Assembly: GCA_002451555.1 (NCBI GenBank)
Contig: DKCU01000111.1
Location: 45,850-66,564, forward strand
Reading direction: 5' to 3'
DNA: 20,715 bases
DNA from: Candidatus Segatella albertsiae
GTDB lineage: Bacteria > Bacteroidota > Bacteroidia > Bacteroidales > Bacteroidaceae
Shown here: piece by piece, positions 8,575-16,285 of the stretch
How the letters are laid out: every line of letters begins with the position of its first letter
Position numbering within the stretch: position 1 is the first letter of the stretch
Notes under the pieces: model-generated
The model's database searches: none
Told to the model about the DNA's origin: nothing
Seen by the model: the letters and a program-made list of their open reading frames with translations, nothing else
Position numbers and translations under genes: made by a program

Positions 8575-8580
8575 CCCCCG

Positions 8581-9963
8581 ATGGAAAGAAACTTTATGGT
8601 GAAGAATATAGATAAACATAGTGTTGTAAAACCATACATATTACCGTCCGTACAGTCGGATATGTTGCAAGAGACGCAAATTCCAATAGTATATCATGAT
8701 GAGGCTCGTGATATGGAAGGGAAATTGCGTGTCCTGTCATTGTTCTCGGGGTGTGGTGGTATGGACTTGGGGTTTGAGGGTAGCTTCATAGCCAATCGAA
8801 AGTCCTTTCCGCAAGACAGTAAATATATAGACCACGTTATCAACCAAAATTGGGTGATGTTGAAAAAGACGAAGTTTAAGACCGTCTTTGCCAATGATAT
8901 TCTGAAAGAAGCTGAGGTGGCTTGGACTACCTATATGTCTCGCTTTGGATATACAGCCGAAATGTATCATAATATGAGTATTGTTGATTTGGTGAAAATG
9001 CATAGGCAAGGTGCTGACATATTTCCTAAAGATATAGATGTTGTTACAGGTGGTTTTCCATGTCAAGATTTCAGTGTGGCAGGAAAACGTAAAGGCTTTA
9101 ATTCAGATAAAGATGACTATGGCAAGAAACGTGAAGGAGATGAACCATCAGAGGAGACTCGTGGTAAGTTGTACTATTGGATGAAACAAGTCATCGACAT
9201 TGTGAAGCCAAAGATCTTTGTAGCGGAAAATGTGAAAGGCTTGGTGAACCTAGGTGATGTAAAAAACATTATACAGAAAGACTTTGCAAGTGCAGATGGG
9301 AATGGCTATATCGTATTGCCTCCACAAGTTTTGCATGCTGGCAACTATGGAGTACCAGAGAGCCGTGAGCGTGTGATATTCATTGGAATTAGAAAGAATG
9401 CCTTGCGCCCTGTGGCTTTGCAAGCACTGACTTCAGAGACAATACCGGATGCATACAATCCATATCCACATCCTACACATGCTGCAACGATAAAAGATAG
9501 TAAACTTCTTGGGATAGTTACAACTCAAGATGTATTGGATGGCTTGAAAGAGCCGAATGAGACTATAGATGCCTCACAGCAATTATACTCCAAAGCTAAA
9601 TTCTTGGCGACAGGTCAAGGACAAACGGAAATAAAACTAGACAATCTCGGTCCTACAATTCGGTCAGAGCATCATGGCAATATCGAGTTTAGACGACTTT
9701 CATTAGAACATGGTGGAAAGCATTATGAAGAATTGAATGCAGGGCTGCAAGAAAGACGTTTAACTCCGAGGGAATGTGCTTTGATTCAGACTTTTCCGCC
9801 TGATTATCGTTTTGTGATGAAGAACGTTAACGGAAGAGGATTCAGGCTGAGTTCTTCAGGGGCGTATAAGGTAATAGGTAATGCGGTGCCTCCTGTCTTA
9901 GCTTTTAATATTGCCATGCGCATACAAGAAGTGTGGGATAGATATTTTAAGATTGATAACTAA
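8581..9963 (+). CDS. DNA (cytosine-5) methyltransferase, type II R-M
   Basis: Transfers a methyl group from S-adenosylmethionine to C5 of cytosine in a specific DNA site, protecting host DNA from the nuclease encoded next door. The C5-MTase motifs appear in order: I (LFSGCGG, residues 54-60), IV with the catalytic Cys161 (GGFPCQDFS), VI (ENV at 216-218), VIII (GVPESRERVIFIG), a variable target-recognition stretch, then IX and X (KVIGNAVPPVLAFNIA). The frame is open from 8512, but that part overlaps the previous gene and lies upstream of the predicted transcription start; 8581 or the ATG at 8596 is the likely start. Length (about 460) is normal. The recognition site cannot be read from the sequence. 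Base composition is AT-rich compared with both flanks, fitting horizontal acquisition. Confidence 0.93.
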   Translation: MERNFMVKNIDKHSVVKPYILPSVQSDMLQETQIPIVYHDEARDMEGKLRVLSLFSGCGGMDLGFEGSFIANRKSFPQDSKYIDHVINQNWVMLKKTKFKTVFANDILKEAEVAWTTYMSRFGYTAEMYHNMSIVDLVKMHRQGADIFPKDIDVVTGGFPCQDFSVAGKRKGFNSDKDDYGKKREGDEPSEETRGKLYYWMKQVIDIVKPKIFVAENVKGLVNLGDVKNIIQKDFASADGNGYIVLPPQVLHAGNYGVPESRERVIFIGIRKNALRPVALQALTSETIPDAYNPYPHPTHAATIKDSKLLGIVTTQDVLDGLKEPNETIDASQQLYSKAKFLATGQGQTEIKLDNLGPTIRSEHHGNIEFRRLSLEHGGKHYEELNAGLQERRLTPRECALIQTFPPDYRFVMKNVNGRGFRLSSSGAYKVIGNAVPPVLAFNIAMRIQEVWDRYFKIDN

Positions 9964-9974
9964 TAATTACGAAT

Positions 9975-11090
9975 ATGGATAGAATTGCAGAAAACATTAT
10001 TGCTATTCGCAAGAGAGACATCAGTAAAGCCAATGAGGCTTTTGCTGAGTTTATGAAAATGGCAGAAAGAAATCTTAATGATAAAGCGAAGTGTGACCCT
10101 AATCTTTATAAGGATTGCGTTGGTACGAAGATGGAACCCATAGCTCTCACCGCACTTAGAGAGATAGCTCCTTCGACTCCTTTTCGTCCTGAAGAAATCA
10201 ATTTGGTATCTGGTGCAAAGTTTCCTGATATTCAAGCGGAACATTTTTATGGGGTAGAGGTTAAAACTACGCAGAAAAATACGTGGAAATCTTTGGGTGG
10301 TAGTATTGTGGAATCTACAAGAATCAAAGATGTGGAGAGTATCTTTATGCTATTTGCGAAATTAGGAGGTGAATATGCTGAGTTTCGTTGTAAGCCATAT
10401 GAAGATTGTTTGGAAGATTTTGGTATCACGCATCAGCCTCGCTATCGCATTGACATGGAGATACAGGAAAAGCGCAAAGAGACGATATTCCAAAAGATGG
10501 GAATAGATTATGATAGCTTTAGAACAAAAGATGAAGAGGAGAAGAACGCAATCTATCATAGATTCAAACAAACTGCCGAAAATACTGGTGTAGAAATGGC
10601 TTGGCGGTTGACAAGCGAAGATGGCGATTACTCTATGCCAATGACTATAAGCTTTTTAAACGACAAAACGGAAGAGGAGAGAATCAAGATTAGGGCAAGG
10701 ATGTTTGTGCTTTTCCCTGAGGTGTTTAGTGCTTCGCCATCAATCAAATATAAGCGAGCTGCTTTGTGGTTGTGTAGTCGCAATGGACTGATATGTACTA
10801 ATATGAGAGATATATTTTCTTCTGGGGGACAAGTAAATCGTATTGGCTACAAGACATTTGAAAAGAGTGTTTCGAAGATATTTCTTCGGCTTTATCAGTG
10901 TCGTGAGGAAATCAACTCTTTGTTCGCAAATCCTGACAAGGAACTCCTAGAGGATATAGATGAATTTTGGACATTAAAGTGCCCGGGATATTTATTGAAG
11001 TCTTATTGGCTTGAAATGGTTCAGAATACCATCTGCAAGAATAAGCATTTATATAATGTTTCGGTAAGTGAATTGATAGATAAGTGGTAA
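9975..11090 (+). CDS. type II restriction endonuclease, PD-(D/E)XK type (putative)
   Basis: Likely the cleavage partner of the upstream methyltransferase: same strand, 11 bases after its stop. No named family recognised. The support inside the protein (371 residues) is a canonical PD-(D/E)XK core: Glu54 in TKMEPIA, Pro84-Asp85 in KFPDIQ, then Glu95-Val-Lys97 in YGVEVKTT, nine residues after the Asp. Predicted structure is alpha/beta around that core, and the C-terminal 170 residues are mostly helical. There is no helicase or ATPase motif, so this is not a type I or III enzyme. It is very AT-rich (19 G+C in the 60 bases from 10501). Its stop is 4 bases from the ATG of the glycosyltransferase that follows, which therefore probably shares its transcript. 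Confidence 0.8.
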   Translation: MDRIAENIIAIRKRDISKANEAFAEFMKMAERNLNDKAKCDPNLYKDCVGTKMEPIALTALREIAPSTPFRPEEINLVSGAKFPDIQAEHFYGVEVKTTQKNTWKSLGGSIVESTRIKDVESIFMLFAKLGGEYAEFRCKPYEDCLEDFGITHQPRYRIDMEIQEKRKETIFQKMGIDYDSFRTKDEEEKNAIYHRFKQTAENTGVEMAWRLTSEDGDYSMPMTISFLNDKTEEERIKIRARMFVLFPEVFSASPSIKYKRAALWLCSRNGLICTNMRDIFSSGGQVNRIGYKTFEKSVSKIFLRLYQCREEINSLFANPDKELLEDIDEFWTLKCPGYLLKSYWLEMVQNTICKNKHLYNVSVSELIDKW

Positions 11091-11094
11091 TAAT

Positions 11095-12024
11095 ATGAAG
11101 ATAAATATCGTAATCCCTTGCTATAATGAGCAGGAGGTGTTGCCCAAGACCTTGGAGGTCTTGGGCGAGTTGATAGGGAGAATCAAGAAAGAGACGGATG
11201 CCGATGCCGCCTTGCTGTTGGTGGACGATGGCAGTCGCGACACGACGTGGCAGCTCATCAGGGATGCCGCCAGTAAGCATCCTTATGTGCATGGCATCAA
11301 ACTCTCGCATAACCGTGGGCATCAGAATGCCCTATGGGCAGGTATGGAGGCTTCGGTCGATCATTGCGATGCCATGGTAAGCATCGACGCCGACTTGCAG
11401 GATGATGAGAATGTCATCATCGACATGGTGAAACTGGTGCAGGAAGGCAAGGACATCATCTACGGTGTGCGCAAGGAACGCAAGACCGATACCTTCTTCA
11501 AGCGATTCACCGCCCAGGCTTTCTATAAGTTGATGCAGAGCGTGGATAAGGATACGGTGTATAACCATGCCGACTTCCGCATGATGACCAATCGCACCTT
11601 GAAGGCTTTGATGCAATATCCTGAGCGCAATCTCTTCCTCCGTGCCATCGTGCGCCAGTTGGGCTTCCGTGAAGGCTTCGTCTATTATGACAGGAAGGCT
11701 CGTGAGGCAGGCGAATCGAAATATCCACTGACCAAGATGCTCAGTTTCAGCATCGACGGCATCACTTCTTTCTCGGTGGCTCCTCTTCGTTTCATCACCT
11801 TCATCGGACTTACGATGACCTTGGTTGCCATCATCATGATTATCTATGCGATGGTCGAGCATTTCCAAGGCAAGACCATACAGGGATGGACTTCCATGCT
11901 CGTCTCCCTTTGGTTCATCGGTGGAATCATTACCACGGGCGTGGGCATCACGGGCATCTATATCGGCAAGATATATACCGAGGTGAAACGTCGCCCTCGT
12001 TACTTCGTGGAGGAGAAAGTGTGA
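11095..12024 (+). CDS. GT2 polyprenyl-phosphate glycosyltransferase, DPM1/GtrB-like
   Basis: Transfers a sugar from a nucleotide donor to undecaprenyl phosphate at the inner face of the cytoplasmic membrane, making a lipid-linked sugar for GT-C enzymes. It has the GT-A fold: NIVIPCYNE at 4-12, VDDGS at 43-47, and the metal-binding DAD at 98-100. NHADFRMMTNR and RLIVRQ-like LRAIVRQLGFREGF fit the GtrB/ArnC/DPM1 branch. Two C-terminal transmembrane helices (about 222-243 and 262-285) anchor it, as in GtrB. Length (309) is typical. GC content rises sharply at this gene (34 G+C in the 60 bases from 11461). No promoter is visible in front of it, so it may be read from the R-M promoter. The ArnT-like gene facing it is a natural partner, since such enzymes use the product made here. 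The sugar is unknown. Confidence 0.9.
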   Translation: MKINIVIPCYNEQEVLPKTLEVLGELIGRIKKETDADAALLLVDDGSRDTTWQLIRDAASKHPYVHGIKLSHNRGHQNALWAGMEASVDHCDAMVSIDADLQDDENVIIDMVKLVQEGKDIIYGVRKERKTDTFFKRFTAQAFYKLMQSVDKDTVYNHADFRMMTNRTLKALMQYPERNLFLRAIVRQLGFREGFVYYDRKAREAGESKYPLTKMLSFSIDGITSFSVAPLRFITFIGLTMTLVAIIMIIYAMVEHFQGKTIQGWTSMLVSLWFIGGIITTGVGITGIYIGKIYTEVKRRPRYFVEEKV

Positions 12025-12083
12025 TGTTTCTCTGAATCAAAGTATTTTGCTGCTGGATGTATCTATATACATAACTTGATACA

Positions 12084-12388
12084 CTAGGGTAACAAACCTT
12101 GTGCTCTTGGGTAACAAAGGACATTCGCTAGGGTGATAAACCCGAAGAAGCCTATTGCATACCATTGCGCCTAACTTATATTTGGTTAAATCTAAGTTAG
12201 ATTTCATGAAATACAAGTTATATTTCTGGAAATCTAACTTAGGCGCAATGGTATGCAATAGGCTTCTTCGGGTTTTATAATAGGCTTCTTGCGGTTATGC
12301 AATAGGCTTCATGAGCTTATGTAACCCTATTCTATTGCTTTTATAATAGCATTCTAATTCTCATAATAAGTATTCTATAACTCTTATC
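12084..12388. repeat. phased array of 21-22-bp degenerate units
   Basis: The gap between two convergent genes is filled by contiguous units of 21 or 22 bp that start at 12084, 12106, 12128, 12150, 12172, 12193, 12214, 12235, 12257, 12279, 12301, 12323, 12345 and 12367. Neighbouring units group into families: three beginning CTAGGGTAACAAAC or close variants (12084-12149), four based on AACTTA or AAGTTAnATTT (12172-12256), three beginning AATAGGCTTCTT or AATAGGCTTCAT (12257-12322), and three containing ATTCTA (12323-12388). The phase is kept across family borders. There are no spacers, and 22 is not a multiple of three, so it is neither CRISPR nor a coding repeat. Bases 12025-12083 do not clearly fit. 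Function unknown. Confidence 0.85.
12138..12275. repeat. perfect 37-bp inverted repeat inside the array
   Basis: The arm 12138-12174 is the exact reverse complement of 12239-12275. Pairing continues inward with isolated mismatches for about nine more bases (12176-12178 with 12235-12237, 12180-12183 with 12230-12233). The roughly 46-base centre contains a perfect 8-bp-arm palindrome, AAATCTAA-G-TTAGATTT (12188-12204). As RNA this would be a very stable stem; as DNA it could extrude a cruciform. No T run follows, but it may still stop transcription from both convergent genes. Confidence 0.95.
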
Positions 12389-12392
12389 TTTT

Positions 12393-14108
12393 TTATTTGA
12401 GTGCCAGGTTGGCTTCCGTTCTCACGAATCTGTAGAACCCGACGGGGCAGCGAATCTCCACGGTTCTCGGTAGCTCCCAAACCTTCTGGTAGGTATAGCC
12501 CTTGCCAAACTTCTCCATGAAGTCTTGGAGATTGTCCTCGGGTACCATGACTACGCCGTCTTGCGGCAAGGTCTTGTCGAACTGCTGTATCTTGTCGCCC
12601 AGGTAGAAGTTGAGGCTGAAGAAGTGCAAGTCCTTGATACTCACATAGGAATAAAGTTTGTTAGTGTCAAACTTCTTCTCTATCATGGGTGCCCAGTGCT
12701 TGTCTGCCTTGGTGTTGAGTACGGCAGGTTGCAGGCTTGAGTCGAGCAGAAGGAAAAGGCTGACGATGGTGGCAAGTGTACCACCCAAGATGTTGTTGAT
12801 TTCCTTCTTGCTCAAAGCCTTCACGGTGTGATAGATGCTGAAGAGCATCAATACCACGAAGGCAATCTCCAGTCCGCCGAGCCAAAATCCCTGTGGAGTT
12901 GCTTCCAAGGCATGGAGCATGGTGATGTTGTCGGCGGCATGTTTGCCATGGAAGATAGTGTCAGGTATCATCCCCAGGCTCACCACGACAACAGCCACGA
13001 TGAGGACGATGGCGAGTACGGCTATCGTCCAGGCGTACGCTTTCAGTGCTCCCACTTTCTCCTTCATCATCCACACGATGTATTCGGCGATGAGATAAGC
13101 CATGAACGGATAGCAAGGCAACAGATAGACGCTGCGCTTGCTCTTCGGGATGCAATAGAAGAAGAGCACGAGCAGGAAGGCGAGCCAGGTGAATACCTGT
13201 AGTGGACTTGCTTTCTTCATATTCTCCATGAAGTGGGACTTCGAGAATTTCTTCCAGGGCAGGATGAAGAGCGAGAACAATAATAATAAGGTGTAAGGCA
13301 ACCACCCCGTGACAAGCGTAAGGAGATTATACCAAGCCGGGTTCTCATGCGACTCGTAAGACATCTTGCCCATGAATCGGTCGATGTTCTCTTCCTTGAC
13401 GAGTTGGAGGAATGCGTCGCCTCCCTGTTGGTAGGCGGCATAATACCAGCAGAAAGGAATGAGGAGCGAGAGAACGGCGGTCAAGCCGAGTCGCCAGATG
13501 ATGCCCCAGAGATTCTCTCGCTGGGTGAGCATGAACACTCCCATCACGAAACAAGGCAGGATGATGCCCACAGGTCCCTTGGTCAATGTGGCACCGCTCA
13601 TGCAGAGGATGGCGAGCCAAGGCAACTGCTTCTTGCCTTTCTCCCACCAATGGTAGAGCAGATACATCGCTCCCACCATGAAGGCGGTGTTCACCATATC
13701 TACACGGCAGTTCATACCTGCGCGATGCACCTCGAAGGCGGTGAGCGTGAGGAGGGCGGCGATGAGACTGGTCTGTGTGTCCTTGCGCTTGGCGAAGAAC
13801 ACGAAGCCACCGATGGTCATCAATACCAGGGAGATGGCTGAAGGCAGGCGGGAGGTAAACTCATTCACGTGTCCGATGAAAAGCGAGAAGAAGGCGATGC
13901 ACCAATGGAAGAAAGGTGGTTTGTAAGGGATGTCGCCTCCATTGTTGATAGGCAATATCCAGTTGCCGTGCTCCAGCATGGTGTAGGCCACCACAGCCTC
14001 GCGAGGTTCGCCCTTGGTGTTGAAGTCGGTGAGTCCGAGGAAAGGTATCAGCATCACGATACTTAATATCGTAATGAGCCAGAGGGCTTTCTTGTAATTA
14101 ACGTTCAT
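12393..14108 (-). CDS. ArnT-like GT-C glycosyltransferase (GT83/GT39 superfamily)
   Basis: Integral inner-membrane enzyme, 571 residues, that transfers a sugar from a polyprenyl-phosphate carrier to a periplasmic acceptor, such as lipid A or another glycan, as ArnT does. After the first transmembrane helix the periplasmic loop has the acidic catalytic-type motif DFNTKGEPREA (28-38), followed by the conserved YKPPFFHW. About ten to twelve hydrophobic helices follow, with HRAGMNCRVDMVNTAFM and the TLTKGPVGIILP loop typical of the family. The last about 100 residues are a soluble domain (YSYVSIKDLHFFSLNFYLGDKIQQF). It lies 60 bases downstream of the LtaS-type gene on the same strand, so the two are probably one operon. 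The GT2 gene on the opposite side could supply its lipid-linked donor. Acceptor and sugar are unknown. Confidence 0.88.
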   Translation of the reverse strand: MNVNYKKALWLITILSIVMLIPFLGLTDFNTKGEPREAVVAYTMLEHGNWILPINNGGDIPYKPPFFHWCIAFFSLFIGHVNEFTSRLPSAISLVLMTIGGFVFFAKRKDTQTSLIAALLTLTAFEVHRAGMNCRVDMVNTAFMVGAMYLLYHWWEKGKKQLPWLAILCMSGATLTKGPVGIILPCFVMGVFMLTQRENLWGIIWRLGLTAVLSLLIPFCWYYAAYQQGGDAFLQLVKEENIDRFMGKMSYESHENPAWYNLLTLVTGWLPYTLLLLFSLFILPWKKFSKSHFMENMKKASPLQVFTWLAFLLVLFFYCIPKSKRSVYLLPCYPFMAYLIAEYIVWMMKEKVGALKAYAWTIAVLAIVLIVAVVVVSLGMIPDTIFHGKHAADNITMLHALEATPQGFWLGGLEIAFVVLMLFSIYHTVKALSKKEINNILGGTLATIVSLFLLLDSSLQPAVLNTKADKHWAPMIEKKFDTNKLYSYVSIKDLHFFSLNFYLGDKIQQFDKTLPQDGVVMVPEDNLQDFMEKFGKGYTYQKVWELPRTVEIRCPVGFYRFVRTEANLALK

Positions 14109-14168
14109 ACTGCTTGTTTATAGTTTGCAATCATATAGCTTGGTAGGCTATATTCTTAGTTGTCTCTA

Positions 14169-16064
14169 TTATTTCTTGATGATTTTATCGTATTTGATGA
14201 GCAAGTCGGCGATGCGGTGAGCTTCCGTCAGTCGCTTGATTTCCTTCTCGGGTACTTTGCCTGTGGTCTCCACGTTCATGTGGTCGGAACCCACGGCGGC
14301 AGGATACTTGCGAGGGTCGAGGATGCTCTGTCCCATGCCTTTCCATGGGTAATGGTCAAGGCGCATCAGGTTGAGGATGGTAGGATATTGGTCTATCTGC
14401 CCCAACACCTTATTATATATACCGCCCACAGGAGCATTGACCACGATGAAAGGTGTGAACTGTTTGTCGCTCACGATGCCCTTGGCAGCAGGCGAGGAGC
14501 AGATGGGTTTGCGGTCGGCGGCAAGTCCCTCGTGGTCGCCTATCATCACAATCATCATGTCCTTGTAGTCGGGACGCGACTTGAGGTAGTCGAGGAGGAT
14601 GCCCAGCCCATGGTCGGTATAGTTGGCCATCGTCATGTAGTCGCGCATCTTCTCGGGGTAGTCGCCCTTGAAGTGGATGCGCTTCAGGTTGTCGGGCAAT
14701 ACAAATGGGTTGTGTCCCGAGTAAGTGACAATCTGTAGGAAAGTGCTTTGTCCTTTGGCTAGTATGTCGCTACTCTTCAGCCGTTTCACGATTTGCTTCA
14801 TGAAGGAGACATCGCCGAGTTTCTTCCTGGTTCCCACCTTTTCGTCGTTTATCCAAGAGTCGTTGCAGAAGAGGGAGTCGATGCCGAAGTCGCGAGCCAC
14901 GATGCCTTGGTTCCAAGTCACAGGCTTATCCACCGTCATCAGGTAAGACTTGGTGTTCTTGTGCTCGTCCTTCATCGCCCAAGCCAGCGAAGGGTATCGG
15001 GTCTCGGGGAATAGCATGGCATAGCATCCGTTCATCAAGGGTAGGATGCCTGCGTTGACCAAGAGTTGTCCGTCGATGCTTCTTCCGCCCTTGACCTGGG
15101 TGAGTACATGAGGGGCATAGAGCGTGTGGCGGTCGGCGATGTATCGGTTGAGGTTCGGAGTGATTTCCTTGCCTTCCACCTTGCGGTTGATGACCCAACT
15201 TTCGAGTGACTCGCAGAAGATGACGATGAGAGTCTTCTTCTTGGCGATGCCTGTGGAATCGGGACCATTCATGATAAGGCTATGGGTGTTGAGACTGTCG
15301 GAAAGTGGAACATATTGGGGCTGTTCCTTCTCCCATCGGTCGATTTCTGCTTGCATTTGTGAGGTGAAAGGCGCATCTTGTTGCGTCGCCTCATGAGCCA
15401 AGTTGCCGAAGATGGTGTACATCGGCACGGCGCAAGTATAGTAATTGGCGTTTTGCAAACGGGTGAAGGCGTTCTGCCATCCTCCTCGTGCCATCACTTG
15501 GATAGCGGAGATGAGAAGCATGACCAAGAGGGTGCAAGCATACTGCTTGAGGCGTAAGCCATAAGAACCCATGGCCTTGGGCGATGGGTTATAGCCTTGT
15601 GGCTTGGGTGTGCTCTTGAAAGCATGGGTATGATGTCCCCTCTTATAGAGCAAGATGATGCTCGTGAGGGTGGAGAGAGGAAGCAAGATGTCGATGAGTC
15701 GCATGGAATCGACCACGCTTGCCGTGAAGTCGCTCAGGTTACCAGCCAGGAGATAGCTCTCCAGCGGTATCGCCGAGTTGTAGGTGCGGCTGTACATCAG
15801 ATTGCTGATGAGCAATCCGTCTAGAATGAAGAGCACGAGATACTGCACCCACTTCTTGCCGGTGAGCATGAAGGGGAGGATGAATAGGAGCGACATCAAT
15901 GCTGAGTTGACATATACCTCCAAAATGGAGAAAGAGGAGAAGGTGGTCTGTAGGCACCAGATGATGTCGAAGAGGATGAACTGCAAGAAGGTGCATCCCC
16001 ATAATGTAGTTGTATCTCTGTTCCACAAGGTTTGTGGAAAGAGTCTTTTCATAAACTGTTTCAT
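14169..16064 (-). CDS. LtaS-type membrane sulfatase/phosphotransferase
   Basis: Alkaline-phosphatase-superfamily enzyme with an N-terminal membrane part and a periplasmic catalytic domain. Such proteins move phosphoglycerol or phosphoethanolamine groups onto envelope glycans or lipids. Residues about 20-215 contain five hydrophobic segments and the catalytic domain follows. Metal and active-site motifs: Glu285 in IFCESLESW, nucleophile region GGRSIDGQLL with Ser329 where LtaS has Thr (GKTSDSE), and GDHEG at 509-513. Length (631) is normal. The start at 16064 lies only 5 bases from the predicted -7 box, so the mRNA would be leaderless or translation may begin at Met5 (16052). Bacteroidetes have no lipoteichoic acid, so a role in lipid A, capsule or other glycan decoration is inferred. 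It is likely co-transcribed with the ArnT-like gene. Confidence 0.88.
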   Translation of the reverse strand: MKQFMKRLFPQTLWNRDTTTLWGCTFLQFILFDIIWCLQTTFSSFSILEVYVNSALMSLLFILPFMLTGKKWVQYLVLFILDGLLISNLMYSRTYNSAIPLESYLLAGNLSDFTASVVDSMRLIDILLPLSTLTSIILLYKRGHHTHAFKSTPKPQGYNPSPKAMGSYGLRLKQYACTLLVMLLISAIQVMARGGWQNAFTRLQNANYYTCAVPMYTIFGNLAHEATQQDAPFTSQMQAEIDRWEKEQPQYVPLSDSLNTHSLIMNGPDSTGIAKKKTLIVIFCESLESWVINRKVEGKEITPNLNRYIADRHTLYAPHVLTQVKGGRSIDGQLLVNAGILPLMNGCYAMLFPETRYPSLAWAMKDEHKNTKSYLMTVDKPVTWNQGIVARDFGIDSLFCNDSWINDEKVGTRKKLGDVSFMKQIVKRLKSSDILAKGQSTFLQIVTYSGHNPFVLPDNLKRIHFKGDYPEKMRDYMTMANYTDHGLGILLDYLKSRPDYKDMMIVMIGDHEGLAADRKPICSSPAAKGIVSDKQFTPFIVVNAPVGGIYNKVLGQIDQYPTILNLMRLDHYPWKGMGQSILDPRKYPAAVGSDHMNVETTGKVPEKEIKRLTEAHRIADLLIKYDKIIKK

Positions 16065-16069
16065 GCGTG

Positions 16070-16077
16070 CAAAGGTA
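16070..16077 (-). promoter_or_regulatory. -7 promoter element for the LtaS-type/ArnT-like operon
   Basis: On the minus strand the bases read TACCTTTG, matching TAnnTTTG. Only 5 bases separate it from the ATG at 16064. No good -33 TTTG is seen. Confidence 0.55.
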
Positions 16078-16243
16078 TTGATAATTTGTGAGATACCATT
16101 GCATCGAGGTCTTAATCTTTACTAAAAAATCCATTTATTCTTCCTTAAGTCGAGATTGGCAACTTCTGCCACATCTCAGTGTCGCCAAGTAGAGTCGTTG
16201 TGGTAAGAATTTGCAGTGCTTTACAAATTCCAACTGCTTTTAT

Positions 16244-16273
16244 GAGAAAAACGCAATGCATTGCATTTTTCTC
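16244..16273. promoter_or_regulatory. 30-bp near-perfect palindrome, candidate operator
   Basis: GAGAAAAA (16244-16251) mirrors TTTTTCTC (16266-16273), and the centre GCAATGCATTGC is itself a perfect palindrome. Only one pair, C16252 against A16265, fails to match. It ends 12 bases before the -7 box at 16286 and covers the place where a -33 element would sit, so a bound dimer would block the promoter. The rest of the 254-base gap 16065-16318 shows only the two promoters. Confidence 0.65.
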
Positions 16274-16285
16274 GAAAAAGTTTCG

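Noticed and set aside
8512..8580. Upstream part of the methyltransferase frame
   Set aside because: It overlaps the end of the HHH gene and contains the promoter; no methyltransferase motif is lost by starting at 8581.
12037..12258. 73-residue reading frame on the minus strand
   Set aside because: It lies within the 21-22-bp array, has no family resemblance, and its frame is an accident of the repeat.
12138..12275. MITE or insertion sequence with 37-bp terminal inverted repeats
   Set aside because: No target-site duplication is visible at the outer ends, no transposase is present, and the arms belong to a periodic array that continues past both ends. A domesticated element is still possible.
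12084..12388. CRISPR array
   Set aside because: Units are contiguous with no unique spacers, they differ from each other, and no cas genes are near.
13347..13841. 164-residue plus-strand frame inside the ArnT-like gene
   Set aside because: Shadow of the GT-C gene: composition rich in Glu and His from the antisense of membrane codons, no start context, no promoter.
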